Shown: positions 1 to 7,802 of the stretch, one piece after another
How positions within the stretch are numbered: position 1 is the stretch's first letter
How the letters are laid out: the number at the start of each line of letters is the position of its first letter
Source of the DNA: JANMOK01 sp031415055
Lineage (GTDB): Bacteria; Pseudomonadota; Alphaproteobacteria; Rhodobacterales; Rhodobacteraceae
Assembly (NCBI GenBank): GCA_031415055.1
Contig: JANOQZ010000020.1
Location: 1-50,274 of the forward strand
DNA: 50,274 nucleotides
Reading direction: 5' to 3'
The notes under the pieces: model-generated
Databases searched by the model: none
What the model was told of the DNA's origin: nothing
What the model saw: only the letters and a program-made list of their open reading frames with translations
Translations under genes and position numbers: made by a program

Positions 1-822
1 GGCAATCTGGCCGCGCTGGAACATCAGGTCATAGACGTAAATAGCCGGAAAGGTTGTGGAAATACCCGGACCACCTTTGGTCAGGGCAATGGCGAGGTCG
101 AATGTCTTGATCGCGAATTGCAGCAGCACCACGATCACGGCGATGAATATGGGCGCAATCGTCGGCAGGATCACCCGGCGGTATGTGCGGAAGGTACTGG
201 CACCGTCGATCTGCGCCGCTTTGATGATGTCTTGGTCGACCGAGCGCAGTCCGGCCAAAAATAGCGCCATGGCAAAACCAGATGACTGCCAAATACCAGT
301 CAGAACAATGGCATAGATAGCGTAGTTGCGGTCAGTTGTCAGGGAAAAACGGAAACTTTCCCAGCCCAGTCCACGAATGAGAAACTCGATGCCGCCCGAC
401 GGGTTGTACAGCCAGCCCCAGACCGTGCCGGTGACGATGAAGGACACCGCCAGCGGATACATAAAAATGGTCCGCCAGGTTGATTCGCCGCGAATGCGCT
501 GGTCGATCAGGATCGCCAGCATCAGGCCGACGAACATGCAGCCAACGACGTAGACGGCGCTGAACAGGAACAGGTTGGTATAAGCAATGTTCCAGCGCCG
601 GTTCGACCACAGGGAAATATAGTTGCTGACGCCTTCGAAGCCATAGGTCGGCAGCAGCGAGGAATTCGACAGCGAAATGTAAAACGTCCAAATGGTGAAA
701 ACAAAGACATACATGAGACTGGCGGCCAGTGACGGGGCCAGCACAATGATTGGCAAATAGTCAGCCAGACGCTCGCGCCACGGGCGTTTCTGTTCGGTCA
801 CAATAAGAGTGGATTCGGCCAT
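1..822 (-). CDS. Sugar ABC transporter permease (MalF type), 3' end outside window
   Basis: Inner-membrane permease of a carbohydrate uptake ABC transporter. Reading leftwards from the ATG at 822 the frame stays open to the window edge (274 codons), so the last membrane segment or so is missing. The protein begins MAESTLIVTEQ, followed by a hydrophobic segment near residues 20-45 and several later ones. The cytoplasmic EAA-type loop that contacts the ATPase is visible as IKAAQIDGAS followed by a conserved LP near residues 210-230. The layout resembles the AglF/GtsB group of CUT1 permeases. It lies 64 bp downstream of the binding-protein gene in the same operon, with a hairpin in the gap. A GGGG sits a few bases before the start. 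A second permease and an ATPase would be expected to the left. The substrate is not readable from the sequence. Confidence 0.9.
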   Translation of the reverse strand, partial: MAESTLIVTEQKRPWRERLADYLPIIVLAPSLAASLMYVFVFTIWTFYISLSNSSLLPTYGFEGVSNYISLWSNRRWNIAYTNLFLFSAVYVVGCMFVGLMLAILIDQRIRGESTWRTIFMYPLAVSFIVTGTVWGWLYNPSGGIEFLIRGLGWESFRFSLTTDRNYAIYAIVLTGIWQSSGFAMALFLAGLRSVDQDIIKAAQIDGASTFRTYRRVILPTIAPIFIAVIVVLLQFAIKTFDLAIALTKGGPGISTTFPAIYVYDLMFQRGQIA

Positions 823-840
823 GATGCCCCAACATGAGTA

Positions 841-870
841 ACCCGGCACAACTTTTCAGCAGTGCCGGGT
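841..870 (-). promoter_or_regulatory. Intercistronic hairpin after the sugar-binding-protein gene
   Basis: A perfect inverted repeat, ACCCGGCAC at 841-849 and GTGCCGGGT at 862-870, with a 12-nt loop. It lies between the stop of the binding-protein gene (887) and the permease start (822). No T-tract follows in the direction of transcription. That fits an mRNA-stabilising or partial-termination hairpin that gives more binding protein than permease, as is known for malE/malF-type operons. The function is inferred. Confidence 0.6.
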
Positions 871-886
871 CAGGTCAATGATCAGT

Positions 887-2149
887 TTACATTTGCGCTT
901 CTACAGCGTCGGCCATCGCATTGGCCGCATCTGTCGGCGACATATCCGAGTTCACGAATTCGGTGATGGTTTCCATCATCGCGCCGCGATACTTTTGCAA
1001 AACCGTCATGTTGTGGGCCATTGAGCGCACCAGGGTACCCGCTTCAACAGAAGCTTTCAAATCGGCTTGAGCGATTTGCTGGCACGAGTTGAACCCTTCC
1101 GACAGATCAACATCCAGACGGGCCGGGATCGAGCCTTTGGAAATGTTAAACACGGTCTGGAATTCCGGCGACAGGATGGTGCTGGCCAGCAAACGCTGTC
1201 CATCAATGTAGTCCTGATCTTTTTGCTGGAAGAACACCACCGAATCCGAGTTCAGGATGAAGCCCGGCTTGCCCCAGTCGGTGGGTGCCTGTGCACAAAC
1301 GATATCTTCGCCAGGATTGAAGCCTGCGGCCTTCAGCACGCCGATTTCCCAGTCACCCATGATGAAGAACAGCGCATCGCCATTGGCCATCATGTTGGAA
1401 GCAGTGTCATAGTCACGGCCAGCAATTGCCGGGTCCATATATTTGGTGACCATCAGCTGCATTTGCTCAAAGGCTTTGACCATGCCTTCGGAGCGCAGGG
1501 CCTCGACGTCGCCTTCGACAAAGGCTTTGCGGAACAAGTCCGGGTCTTGACCATAGACGACGACTTCGAAGGTCGTCGCATCAGTCCAGTCGGCGGAAAG
1601 GTGGGCGAGGCAGATCTTACCTGCCGTAATGGCCAGTTCGCAAGCGGCGTTGAAATCGGCCCAAGTCTTTGGCAGCTCGGTCACGCCCGAGGCTTCCATC
1701 GCCGCCTTGTTGCCCCAGATCCAGTTGATCCGGTGGATATTCATCGGCGCAGCGATCCAGCTTCCGGTCGGCTTCATCACCGGCAGCAGTTCGGGTGCAA
1801 CGACGGTATCCCAACCTTCGGCAGCCGCCAATTCGTCAAGGTTTGCGGTCATGCCGGTTTCGTTCCATTCGGCAATTTCCGGGCCTTTAAGCTGCACAGC
1901 AGCGGGGGCATTGCCGGCAACCACGTCGGCGCGCAGTTTGGCCAGAGTGTTGGCGGTGTGCCCAGCAATGGCGGTCTGCTCCCACGTGCCGCCAGCGGCA
2001 GTGAACATCTCACCCAGTTTGGCGATCGACGCGGCATCCGAGCCGGTAGCCCATTGATGCAGCATCAGCGTTTTTGGTTCGGCAAAGGCCGAGCCAGTCA
2101 ACAATAAACCGGCCGCAAGACCGATTCCCAATGTCGTTTTGAAGTTCAT
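887..2149 (-). CDS. Carbohydrate ABC transporter substrate-binding protein
   Basis: Periplasmic solute-binding protein, 420 aa, of the family 1 sugar-binding type; the overall sequence looks like the glucose/mannose (GtsA-like) group. Residues 1-23 form a Sec signal peptide ending in SAFA before EPK. The mature part has the usual two-lobe length and features such as an LMLHQW first strand and FFIMGDWEIG in the middle. The ATG at 2149 is preceded by a strong ribosome site, GGGAGGA, which fixes the start. It is the first gene of a minus-strand operon continuing into the permease at 822, and is divergent from the ABC operon at 2486. Sugar specificity is inferred only at the level of 'carbohydrate'. 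Confidence 0.88.
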   Translation of the reverse strand: MNFKTTLGIGLAAGLLLTGSAFAEPKTLMLHQWATGSDAASIAKLGEMFTAAGGTWEQTAIAGHTANTLAKLRADVVAGNAPAAVQLKGPEIAEWNETGMTANLDELAAAEGWDTVVAPELLPVMKPTGSWIAAPMNIHRINWIWGNKAAMEASGVTELPKTWADFNAACELAITAGKICLAHLSADWTDATTFEVVVYGQDPDLFRKAFVEGDVEALRSEGMVKAFEQMQLMVTKYMDPAIAGRDYDTASNMMANGDALFFIMGDWEIGVLKAAGFNPGEDIVCAQAPTDWGKPGFILNSDSVVFFQQKDQDYIDGQRLLASTILSPEFQTVFNISKGSIPARLDVDLSEGFNSCQQIAQADLKASVEAGTLVRSMAHNMTVLQKYRGAMMETITEFVNSDMSPTDAANAMADAVEAQM

Positions 2150-2485
2150 TTAGTCCTCCCTGTGACACGCAACTGGCGCAGGACCCGGCGGTGTCGATTG
2201 TTGATTTTTTGCCCGGCAATATTTCTGCTGGCCGGGATAACCAAATCCTTCCATGAACCTTTCGCCCTGTCAACGTGTTGATACCAGGTAATGGGCATGA
2301 TTTGCCTGCCGGGAAGTGAATCCGGCGCGGCCCGGGCGCACGTCAGCCCGCAAATTACGAACATCATTGCCAGAAAAAGAAATTCGGGGTTAATTGAGGG
2401 CAGGGCATGTTTGGATGCAGCGCGGGCTGTCAGCAAACAGTCACAGAGCCTCACTAAGACAGGCTTAAACATCAGGGAGTGAACT
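2150..2485. promoter_or_regulatory. 336-bp intergenic region between two divergent ABC operons
   Basis: No supported gene. It should hold the promoters of both the sugar operon (leftwards) and the second ABC operon (rightwards). Clear ribosome sites lie at both ends: GGGAGGA before 2149 and GGGAG before 2486. A short imperfect dyad, TCAAC-GT-GTTGA at 2270-2281, could be an operator, but this is weak. I could not pick convincing -35/-10 pairs. Confidence 0.5.
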
Positions 2486-3595
2486 ATGATCAATCGCAAG
2501 GCTAAAACATTTGCGCTCGGCATCGGCGCGCTGCTGGGATCGACGGCACTGGCATTTGCCGATGCGCATATGGCCGAACTCGAGGCCGCAGCAGTTGCCG
2601 AAGGGCAGTTGACGACGATTGCTCTGCCGCATGATTGGTGCGGTTATGGCGCGGTCATCGACGGCTTCAAGGCCAAATATCCGGGCATTACCGTCAACGA
2701 ATTGAACCCCGACGCCGGTTCGGCCGACGAAGTTGAAGCGATCAAGGCCAATAAAGACAACACCGGCCCGCAAGCCCCCGACGTGATCGATGTCGGCCTA
2801 TCGTTTGGTCCGTCGTCGAAAGCCGAAGGCCTGATCCAAGCGTACAAAGTTTCCACTTGGGATTCGATTCCCGACAGCGCCAAAGATGCCGACGGGTTTT
2901 GGTATGGCGATTATTACGGCGTGATGTCGCTGATTGTGAACAAGGATCTGGTGGCGAATACGCCAGCCGACTGGGCTGATCTGTTGAAGCCGGAATATGC
3001 GGGCCAAGTTGCACTGGCCGGTGACCCGCGCGCCTCGAACCAGGCGATCCTGGCAGTGCTGTCGGCGGGCCTCGCCAACGGCGGGGCTGCTGGTGCCGAA
3101 TCTGGGGCGAAGGGCCTGGAATTCTTTGCTGCAATGAATGCGGCGGGAAACTTCGTTCCTGTCATCGGCAAAGCTGGAACCCTGGCGCAAGGCGCAACGC
3201 CGATTGTGGCGATGTGGGACTATAATGCGCTGGGTGCCAAGGATACGCTGGCAGGCAATCCGCCGGTTGAAATCGTGATCCCGACATCGGGAACTTTGGC
3301 AGGCGTTTATGTGCAGGCGATCAGTGCTTTTGCTCCGCATCCAAGTGCCGCCAAACTGTGGATGGAATATCTCTATTCCGACGAAGGTCAGCTGGGCTGG
3401 TTGGCTGGCTATTGCCACCCGATCCGCTTTAACGACATGGTGGCGCGTGGCGTGGTTCCGCAAGATTTGCTGGATAAATTGCCACCCGCAGCAGGCTATG
3501 AAGCCGCCTATTTCCCGACACTCGACGAAGTTGACGCCAACAAGGCGGCGGTCGTGGAAGGCTGGGATGCGGTTGTAGGTGCCAACGTCCAATAA
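2486..3595 (+). CDS. ABC transporter substrate-binding protein, polyamine/phosphonate/iron class
   Basis: Periplasmic binding protein, 369 aa, first gene of a complete four-gene importer (binding protein, two permeases, ATPase). Residues 1-25 are a signal peptide (cleavage after AFA, before DAH). The mature protein has the PotD/AfuA-like pattern: an early APDVIDVGLSFG segment, WYGDYYGVMSLIVNK and ADWADLLKPEYAGQVALAGDP, typical of SBP_bac_6/13-like proteins that bind polyamines, 2-aminoethylphosphonate or ferric iron. The ATG at 2486 has GGGAG seven bases upstream. A perfect intrinsic terminator follows directly. The substrate cannot be assigned; the gene order and ATPase type favour the POPT/FeT families over sugar transport. 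Confidence 0.85.
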   Translation: MINRKAKTFALGIGALLGSTALAFADAHMAELEAAAVAEGQLTTIALPHDWCGYGAVIDGFKAKYPGITVNELNPDAGSADEVEAIKANKDNTGPQAPDVIDVGLSFGPSSKAEGLIQAYKVSTWDSIPDSAKDADGFWYGDYYGVMSLIVNKDLVANTPADWADLLKPEYAGQVALAGDPRASNQAILAVLSAGLANGGAAGAESGAKGLEFFAAMNAAGNFVPVIGKAGTLAQGATPIVAMWDYNALGAKDTLAGNPPVEIVIPTSGTLAGVYVQAISAFAPHPSAAKLWMEYLYSDEGQLGWLAGYCHPIRFNDMVARGVVPQDLLDKLPPAAGYEAAYFPTLDEVDANKAAVVEGWDAVVGANVQ

Positions 3596-3602
3596 GTGAT
3601 TG

Positions 3603-3636
3603 AAAGCCCCGGCGGCACAACCTGCCGGGGCTTTTT
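3603..3636 (+). terminator. Intrinsic terminator between binding-protein and permease genes
   Basis: An 11-bp perfect stem, AAAGCCCCGGC at 3603-3613 with GCCGGGGCTTT at 3624-3634, has a 10-nt loop and ends in a run of five T (3632-3636). It is a canonical Rho-independent terminator placed inside an operon, only 3 nt before the permease ATG at 3640. The GGGG at 3627-3630, the only Shine-Dalgarno-like bases for that ATG, lies within the 3' arm of the stem. Confidence 0.85.
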
Positions 3637-3639
3637 GTT

Positions 3640-4512
3640 ATGGAACCGCAACCCGCTCGTGCGCGTCGGAATCTGTCCTGGGCTTGGCTCGGGATAGTGC
3701 CGTTTGCAGTGTTTGCAGTGTTGTTCCTGATCCTGCCCACAATGAATATCGTTCTCGGTGCCTTCCGAACGCCCGAGGGCAGCTTTACGCTTGAAAACCT
3801 GTGGGGCTTGAACAAGCCGTCGATCCGCGCGGCTTATTGGATATCCATCAAAATCAGCATGGCATCGGCGCTGCTTGGCTGTCTGGTTGGCTTTGGCGTC
3901 GCCGCAGCCGTCACCCGCGGCGGTCTGCCAAAATGGATTCGCTCGCCTTTGCTGACGTTCTCTGGGGTAGCGTCGAATTTTGCCGGGGTGCCGCTCTCCT
4001 TTGCGTTCATCGCGACGCTCGGCCCGCTTGGCATCGTGACGGTGTTTCTGAAAACCCAGTTCGGTATCAACCTGCGCGAAATGGGTTTTAATCTGCTGTC
4101 CTTCTGGGGACTGACGCTGACCTATCTATTTTTCCAGATACCGCTGATGATCCTGATCATCACCCCTGCGCTGGACGGCTTGAAACGCGAATGGAAAGAG
4201 GCGGCGTCGATCCTTGGGGCAACCGGGTTTCAATATTGGCGCATGGTGGCACTGCCGATCTTGTTCCCGTCGTTTCTTGGCACGTTCGCCTTGTTGTTCG
4301 CCAATTCCTTTGGCGCGGTGGCAACTGCCATTGCCCTGACGGGTTCGTCGCTCAACATCGTGCCTATCCTGCTATTTGCGCAAATTCGCGGGGATGTGCT
4401 GGGCAATCCGCATCTGGGCTATGCACTGGCCTTTGGCATGATTGTCATCACTGGTATCGCCAATGTGATTTATATCTGGCTCCGCGCCCGGTCTGAACGG
4501 TGGCTCAAATGA
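3640..4512 (+). CDS. ABC transporter permease (PotB/AfuB-like), first subunit
   Basis: Integral inner-membrane permease, 290 aa, with about six hydrophobic segments; the first is near residues 15-37. The EAA loop that docks on the ATPase is seen as WKEAASILGATGF near residues 186-198, followed by VALPILFP. The start ATG at 3640 lies 4 nt after the T-run of a strong terminator, so transcription into this gene must depend on read-through, and its ribosome site is poor. The stop overlaps the next permease in an ATGA. It works with the binding protein upstream and the second permease and ATPase downstream. Confidence 0.87.
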   Translation: MEPQPARARRNLSWAWLGIVPFAVFAVLFLILPTMNIVLGAFRTPEGSFTLENLWGLNKPSIRAAYWISIKISMASALLGCLVGFGVAAAVTRGGLPKWIRSPLLTFSGVASNFAGVPLSFAFIATLGPLGIVTVFLKTQFGINLREMGFNLLSFWGLTLTYLFFQIPLMILIITPALDGLKREWKEAASILGATGFQYWRMVALPILFPSFLGTFALLFANSFGAVATAIALTGSSLNIVPILLFAQIRGDVLGNPHLGYALAFGMIVITGIANVIYIWLRARSERWLK

Positions 4513-5291
4513 CCCGGCTGTGGTCGTGGGGCATGCTGGCGATTGGGCTGATCTATTTCATCTTGCCGCTGGTGGGTATGACGGAATTCTCACTGAAAAT
4601 GCGGCGCGGCGAATATTCGTTTGACGCTTATGACAAGGTCTTTGCCGATCCGAAATTTCAGGAGACTTTCACCTACTCGGTGGGCATGGCGCTGTTCACC
4701 ATCGCCTTCGGCATCCTGCTGGTAGTGCCAACCGCCTATTGGGTGCGGCTGAAACTGCCGGGCCTGCGACCTTACGTGGAATTCATTACCCTGCTGCCGC
4801 TGGTCATCCCCGCCATTGTCATCGTTTTTGGCTATATCCGGCTCTACAACACATCGTCGTGGCTGCCGTTGACCGGCACGGCGATGGGCACCAATCTGTT
4901 GTTGATGTTCGGCTACACCACTCTGGCGCTGCCCTATATGTATCGCGCGGTGGATACCGGACTGCGCACGATTGATGTCGCTACATTGACCGAAGCAGCG
5001 CAAAGCCTGGGCGCTGGTTGGTTTACTATTTTGGCGCGCGTGATCCTGCCCAATGTGCTAGTTGCGGTCCTATCAGGGGCGTTCCTGACCTTCGCCATCG
5101 TCATTGGCGAGTTTACCATGGCAGCCCTGCTCAACCGCCCGGCCTTTGGCCCCTACATGCAGCTTCTGGGGGCCAACAGGGCCTATGAACCGGCGGCACT
5201 GGCAGTGATCGCCTTCGCCCTGACATGGGGCTGTATGGGGCTTATTCAGCTTGTCACACGATTTTCCAAACACACAAGGGCGCAACGTTAA
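4509..5291 (+). CDS. ABC transporter permease (PotC-like), second subunit
   Basis: Second membrane subunit of the importer, 260 aa, with about six hydrophobic stretches. An EAA-type motif, LTEAAQSLGAGWF, is seen near residues 159-171, followed by VILPNVL. The ATG at 4509 overlaps the previous stop as ATGA, the usual arrangement for translational coupling; an in-frame GTG at 4500 is possible but less likely. The stop overlaps the ATPase start by one base (TAATG). The length and pairing with a 290-aa partner match the PotB/PotC-type heterodimer. Confidence 0.87.
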   Translation: MTRLWSWGMLAIGLIYFILPLVGMTEFSLKMRRGEYSFDAYDKVFADPKFQETFTYSVGMALFTIAFGILLVVPTAYWVRLKLPGLRPYVEFITLLPLVIPAIVIVFGYIRLYNTSSWLPLTGTAMGTNLLLMFGYTTLALPYMYRAVDTGLRTIDVATLTEAAQSLGAGWFTILARVILPNVLVAVLSGAFLTFAIVIGEFTMAALLNRPAFGPYMQLLGANRAYEPAALAVIAFALTWGCMGLIQLVTRFSKHTRAQR

Positions 5292-6340
5292 TGGCATTCT
5301 TGGACATCTCGCATTTGGAAAAATCTTTCGGAGCCACCCGTGTGGTCAAGGATTTCAACCTGGGTATCGAGCAGGGCGAATTTGTGTCGCTGTTGGGTCC
5401 ATCGGGCTGCGGAAAAACCACAGTTCTGCGCATGGTGGCAGGGTTTGAAACGCCCTCGACTGGGTCGATTTCCATTGAGGGCAAGGACATCGTTGGACAA
5501 AGGCCAAACCAGCGCAATATCGGCATGGTGTTTCAGGCATATGCGTTGTTCCCGAACCTAACGGTTGCGCAAAACGTGGGATTTGGTTTGAAGATCGCAG
5601 GCGTTGAAGCGGGCGAAGCGGCAGCTCGGGTCGGCGAAATGCTGTCGATGATCGGACTGACGGAATTGGGCAGCCGCTATCCGTTTCAATTATCCGGCGG
5701 CCAGCAGCAGCGCGTCGCGCTTGCCCGCGCTTTGGCGGTACGACCAAGGGTATTGTTGCTGGACGAGCCGCTCTCGGCGCTGGATGCCAAAATCCGGGTG
5801 TCGCTGCGCAACGAAATCCGCGAAATTCAGCAACGGTTGGGCATTACCACGATATTCGTCACCCACGATCAGGAAGAAGCCCTGTCGATGTCGGACCGCA
5901 TCGTGGTGATGAATGGTGGCATTGCCGAGCAGGTCGGCACGCCGTTTGAAATTTACAATCGGCCAACCACTCGCTTCGTCGCCGGGTTTGTCGGCACATT
6001 GAACATGTTGCAAGGCGAAGTGACCGATGCAAAATCGGCGATCGTCAAATTGGAAGGTCAAAGCGTTCGCCTTCCGCGCCAAGTTCCAGCCGGCAAAGTC
6101 ACGCTCGCTTTGCGCCCGGAAGTCGTGTCGTTGAAGGCCGGGCAGGGGCACGATGTCGCCTTGCCGGGCACCATTACCGACGTGCATTTTTTGGGCTCAG
6201 TCATTCGGGTGCGCATCAACACCGGGCAAAACGTGATTTCGCTCGATACATTCAACGACGCCGCCTCGCCGCCACCCGCGCCCGGTCAACAGGCGACGGT
6301 CAGTTTTGCGTCTGATGCGCTTTTGGTGTTGAATGACTAA
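5291..6340 (+). CDS. ABC transporter ATP-binding protein (PotA/FbpC-like)
   Basis: Cytoplasmic ATPase subunit, 349 aa, powering the importer at 2486-5291. Walker A GPSGCGKTT is at residues 36-44, the Q-loop in MVFQAYALFP, the signature LSGGQQQR near 140, Walker B LLLDEPLSALD, and the H-loop VTHDQEEA. A C-terminal regulatory TOBE-like domain follows from about residue 240. The start used is the ATG at 5291, which shares its A with the stop of the permease gene and has AAGGG nearby; the same frame opens further upstream, but that part overlaps the permease. The domain order is that of the CysA/PotA/FbpC class. Confidence 0.92.
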   Translation: MAFLDISHLEKSFGATRVVKDFNLGIEQGEFVSLLGPSGCGKTTVLRMVAGFETPSTGSISIEGKDIVGQRPNQRNIGMVFQAYALFPNLTVAQNVGFGLKIAGVEAGEAAARVGEMLSMIGLTELGSRYPFQLSGGQQQRVALARALAVRPRVLLLDEPLSALDAKIRVSLRNEIREIQQRLGITTIFVTHDQEEALSMSDRIVVMNGGIAEQVGTPFEIYNRPTTRFVAGFVGTLNMLQGEVTDAKSAIVKLEGQSVRLPRQVPAGKVTLALRPEVVSLKAGQGHDVALPGTITDVHFLGSVIRVRINTGQNVISLDTFNDAASPPPAPGQQATVSFASDALLVLND

Positions 6341-6439
6341 GGCGTCAATTCGTTAACGACACAAAAAAACGGCCCTGGAACCCCCAAAAACCCTGCCAAA
6401 GGTGCCATGAATCGCCCTTTTTTGGCCCGGCATTTTTTG

Positions 6440-6558
6440 CAAAATTAACCTTTGCCCGCTGTTCAAACTTTGTGCTATTTCAATGCTTACGATTTGGTTA
6501 ATTTTGAAATTATTATCATGTGATACCAATGACTTGCACGATCTGGCACGCGTGCCAG
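6440..6558. repeat. AT-rich intergenic element ending in a 16-bp perfect palindrome (copy 1)
   Basis: Within the 218-bp gap before the TolB-like gene lie, in order, AATTAACCTTTG (6443-6454), GATTTGGTTA (6491-6500) running into ATTTTGAA, and a perfect palindrome CTGGCACGCGTGCCAG at 6543-6558. The palindrome abuts the stop codon of the minus-strand gene at 6559. The same motifs in the same order, with a palindrome sharing the core GCACGCGTGC, recur at 40760-40962. It may be a protein-binding site or the 3' hairpin of the minus-strand transcript. Confidence 0.5.
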
Positions 6559-7389
6559 TCACACGGGTTGATAGCGCACAAAGGCAAATTCAGTGCTGTC
6601 GGGCGACCAATTCGGCACGTTGATCGACCCTTGGCCGCCAAACATGGGAAACAGCGTATGAATGCCCGACCCATCCGGATTCATCAGCCGCAGTTTCACG
6701 TGCTTGTCGCGCGGGTGGCCATCAACATCACCTTCATAAGATAAAAGAAGCACGTTTTTCCCATCGGGTGAAGGGTGCGGAAACCAATCGGCGTGGCCGT
6801 CATCGGTGATTTGTTCAACTTCGGTGCCATCGGGTTGAATGCGCCAGATTTGATTGCGGCCCGAGCGGCTGGAGTTGAAATAGATCCAAGCACCATCCGC
6901 CGAATAATCCGGCCCGTCGTTGTGACCTTCGCCGTTGGTCAGTCGCGTTTCCGCGCCACCCGTAAGCGGGATGGTGTAAATGTCAAACTTGCCCTCGCGT
7001 TGCCCGCAATAAGCCAAAGTTTTCCCATCCGGTGACCAACCGTGCCAATAGGAAGGGTTTGTAGGGGTGATTTGCTTGGGCTCACCGCCAGTGGAATCCA
7101 AAACATAAATGGTCGACTGCCCGGTCCTAGTGCCGTCACTGATCGCCAGTTTCGAACCATCAGGCGACAACCCGTGGTCGTTGTTGCATTTCACGGCAAA
7201 GCCGGTGTCGATTTGCACCGGGTCCGAACTGCCGCCCAAAGCCAAGGCAAACAGCAATCCATTGCCGTTGAAAACTATGCCGTTCCCATCGCGCCGCCAA
7301 TTCGGCGCTTCGACCAAATCGTCGGTTTGGTGGATGATTCGCGTCGCTTTGGTTTTCAGGTTGTAAATTTCAATCGAACTTCGTTTCAT
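6559..7389 (-). CDS. TolB-like beta-propeller (PD40/WD40-like) protein, cytoplasmic
   Basis: 276 aa. It contains repeated PD40/TolB-type blades with the pattern SPDG(K/S)xLA or SADGAWIYF followed by D/N-x-W-like strands; at least five repeats are visible (GLSPDGSKLAI, WSPDGKTLAYC, YSADGAWIYF, PSPDGKNVLLL, WSPDSTEFAF). No signal peptide is present, so it is predicted to be cytoplasmic, unlike TolB of the Tol-Pal system. It is the last gene of a three-gene operon; its ATG overlaps the previous stop as ATGA. Proteins of this type are often annotated as 'TolB family' with no known function, and I infer none here. Confidence 0.8.
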   Translation of the reverse strand: MKRSSIEIYNLKTKATRIIHQTDDLVEAPNWRRDGNGIVFNGNGLLFALALGGSSDPVQIDTGFAVKCNNDHGLSPDGSKLAISDGTRTGQSTIYVLDSTGGEPKQITPTNPSYWHGWSPDGKTLAYCGQREGKFDIYTIPLTGGAETRLTNGEGHNDGPDYSADGAWIYFNSSRSGRNQIWRIQPDGTEVEQITDDGHADWFPHPSPDGKNVLLLSYEGDVDGHPRDKHVKLRLMNPDGSGIHTLFPMFGGQGSINVPNWSPDSTEFAFVRYQPV

Positions 7390-7802
7390 TCGTCCGCTTC
7401 CCGTTTCTCTTTGATGTCAGCCATTCGCCGCACCAAAACGTTGCGCACATCGTGCAGGGCAAATAGCAAGTCTTCCGCATGTTGCGTGATAGCGACCCGA
7501 CCAGCCCGCGATTGCAACCACTGGGCCGTTGAATTCAATTGCTCAATGGCCAACTGCATGTCGAAATTATCCCGCTCTTTCTGCGCTTTGCGGCGCTGTT
7601 CGATCCAGCGCTCGATCTCTTGCCGTTCTTCTTTCGTCGGACCGTCGCCATGCGGTTTGATTTCCGCCGTGCGCACACTGGCAATCGCGATTTGATCAAG
7701 TTCCAACCTGCGACCCGGCGTTTCAGCCTGCACACGAAACACCGCCGCACCCGGCTCGCGAATGCGGAAATACAGTTTGGGCGGTTTCGCGGCTAGGTTC
7801 AT
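7386..7802 (-). CDS. Conserved hypothetical protein with coiled-coil segment
   Basis: 138 aa, starting MNLAAKPPKLYF. The ATG at 7802 overlaps the aminotransferase stop as ATGA, which decides the start; the frame opens 12 codons earlier. The N-terminal half looks like a small beta domain (FRIREPGAAVFRVQ), and the middle is highly charged (EERQEIERWIEQRRKAQKER) and probably a coiled coil. There is no signal peptide or membrane segment. I do not recognise the family. Double ATGA coupling to aspC and the TolB-like gene suggests the three products are made together. Confidence 0.7.
   Translation of the reverse strand: MNLAAKPPKLYFRIREPGAAVFRVQAETPGRRLELDQIAIASVRTAEIKPHGDGPTKEERQEIERWIEQRRKAQKERDNFDMQLAIEQLNSTAQWLQSRAGRVAITQHAEDLLFALHDVRNVLVRRMADIKEKREADE

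Noticed and set aside
1067..2107. Long open frame on the plus strand opposite the sugar-binding protein
   Set aside because: It mirrors a well-supported gene with signal peptide and ribosome site, has no start signal, and its sequence shows no domain or signal peptide.
2270..2281. LacI-type operator TCAAC-GT-GTTGA
   Set aside because: Arms are only 5 bp and the centre is not the usual CG; too weak to list as a site of its own.
2146..2523. 125-codon minus-strand frame in the divergent promoter region
   Set aside because: It has no ribosome site and no domain, and it overlaps the signal-peptide region of the gene at 2486.
6491..6511. CtrA-type TTAA-N7-TTAA box
   Set aside because: The second half reads ATTA here, and at 40901-40918 the spacing is eight, so neither fits the consensus.
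6543..6558. ParB parS site
   Set aside because: The palindrome lacks the TGTTTCACGTGAAACA consensus; only the length and dyad form agree.
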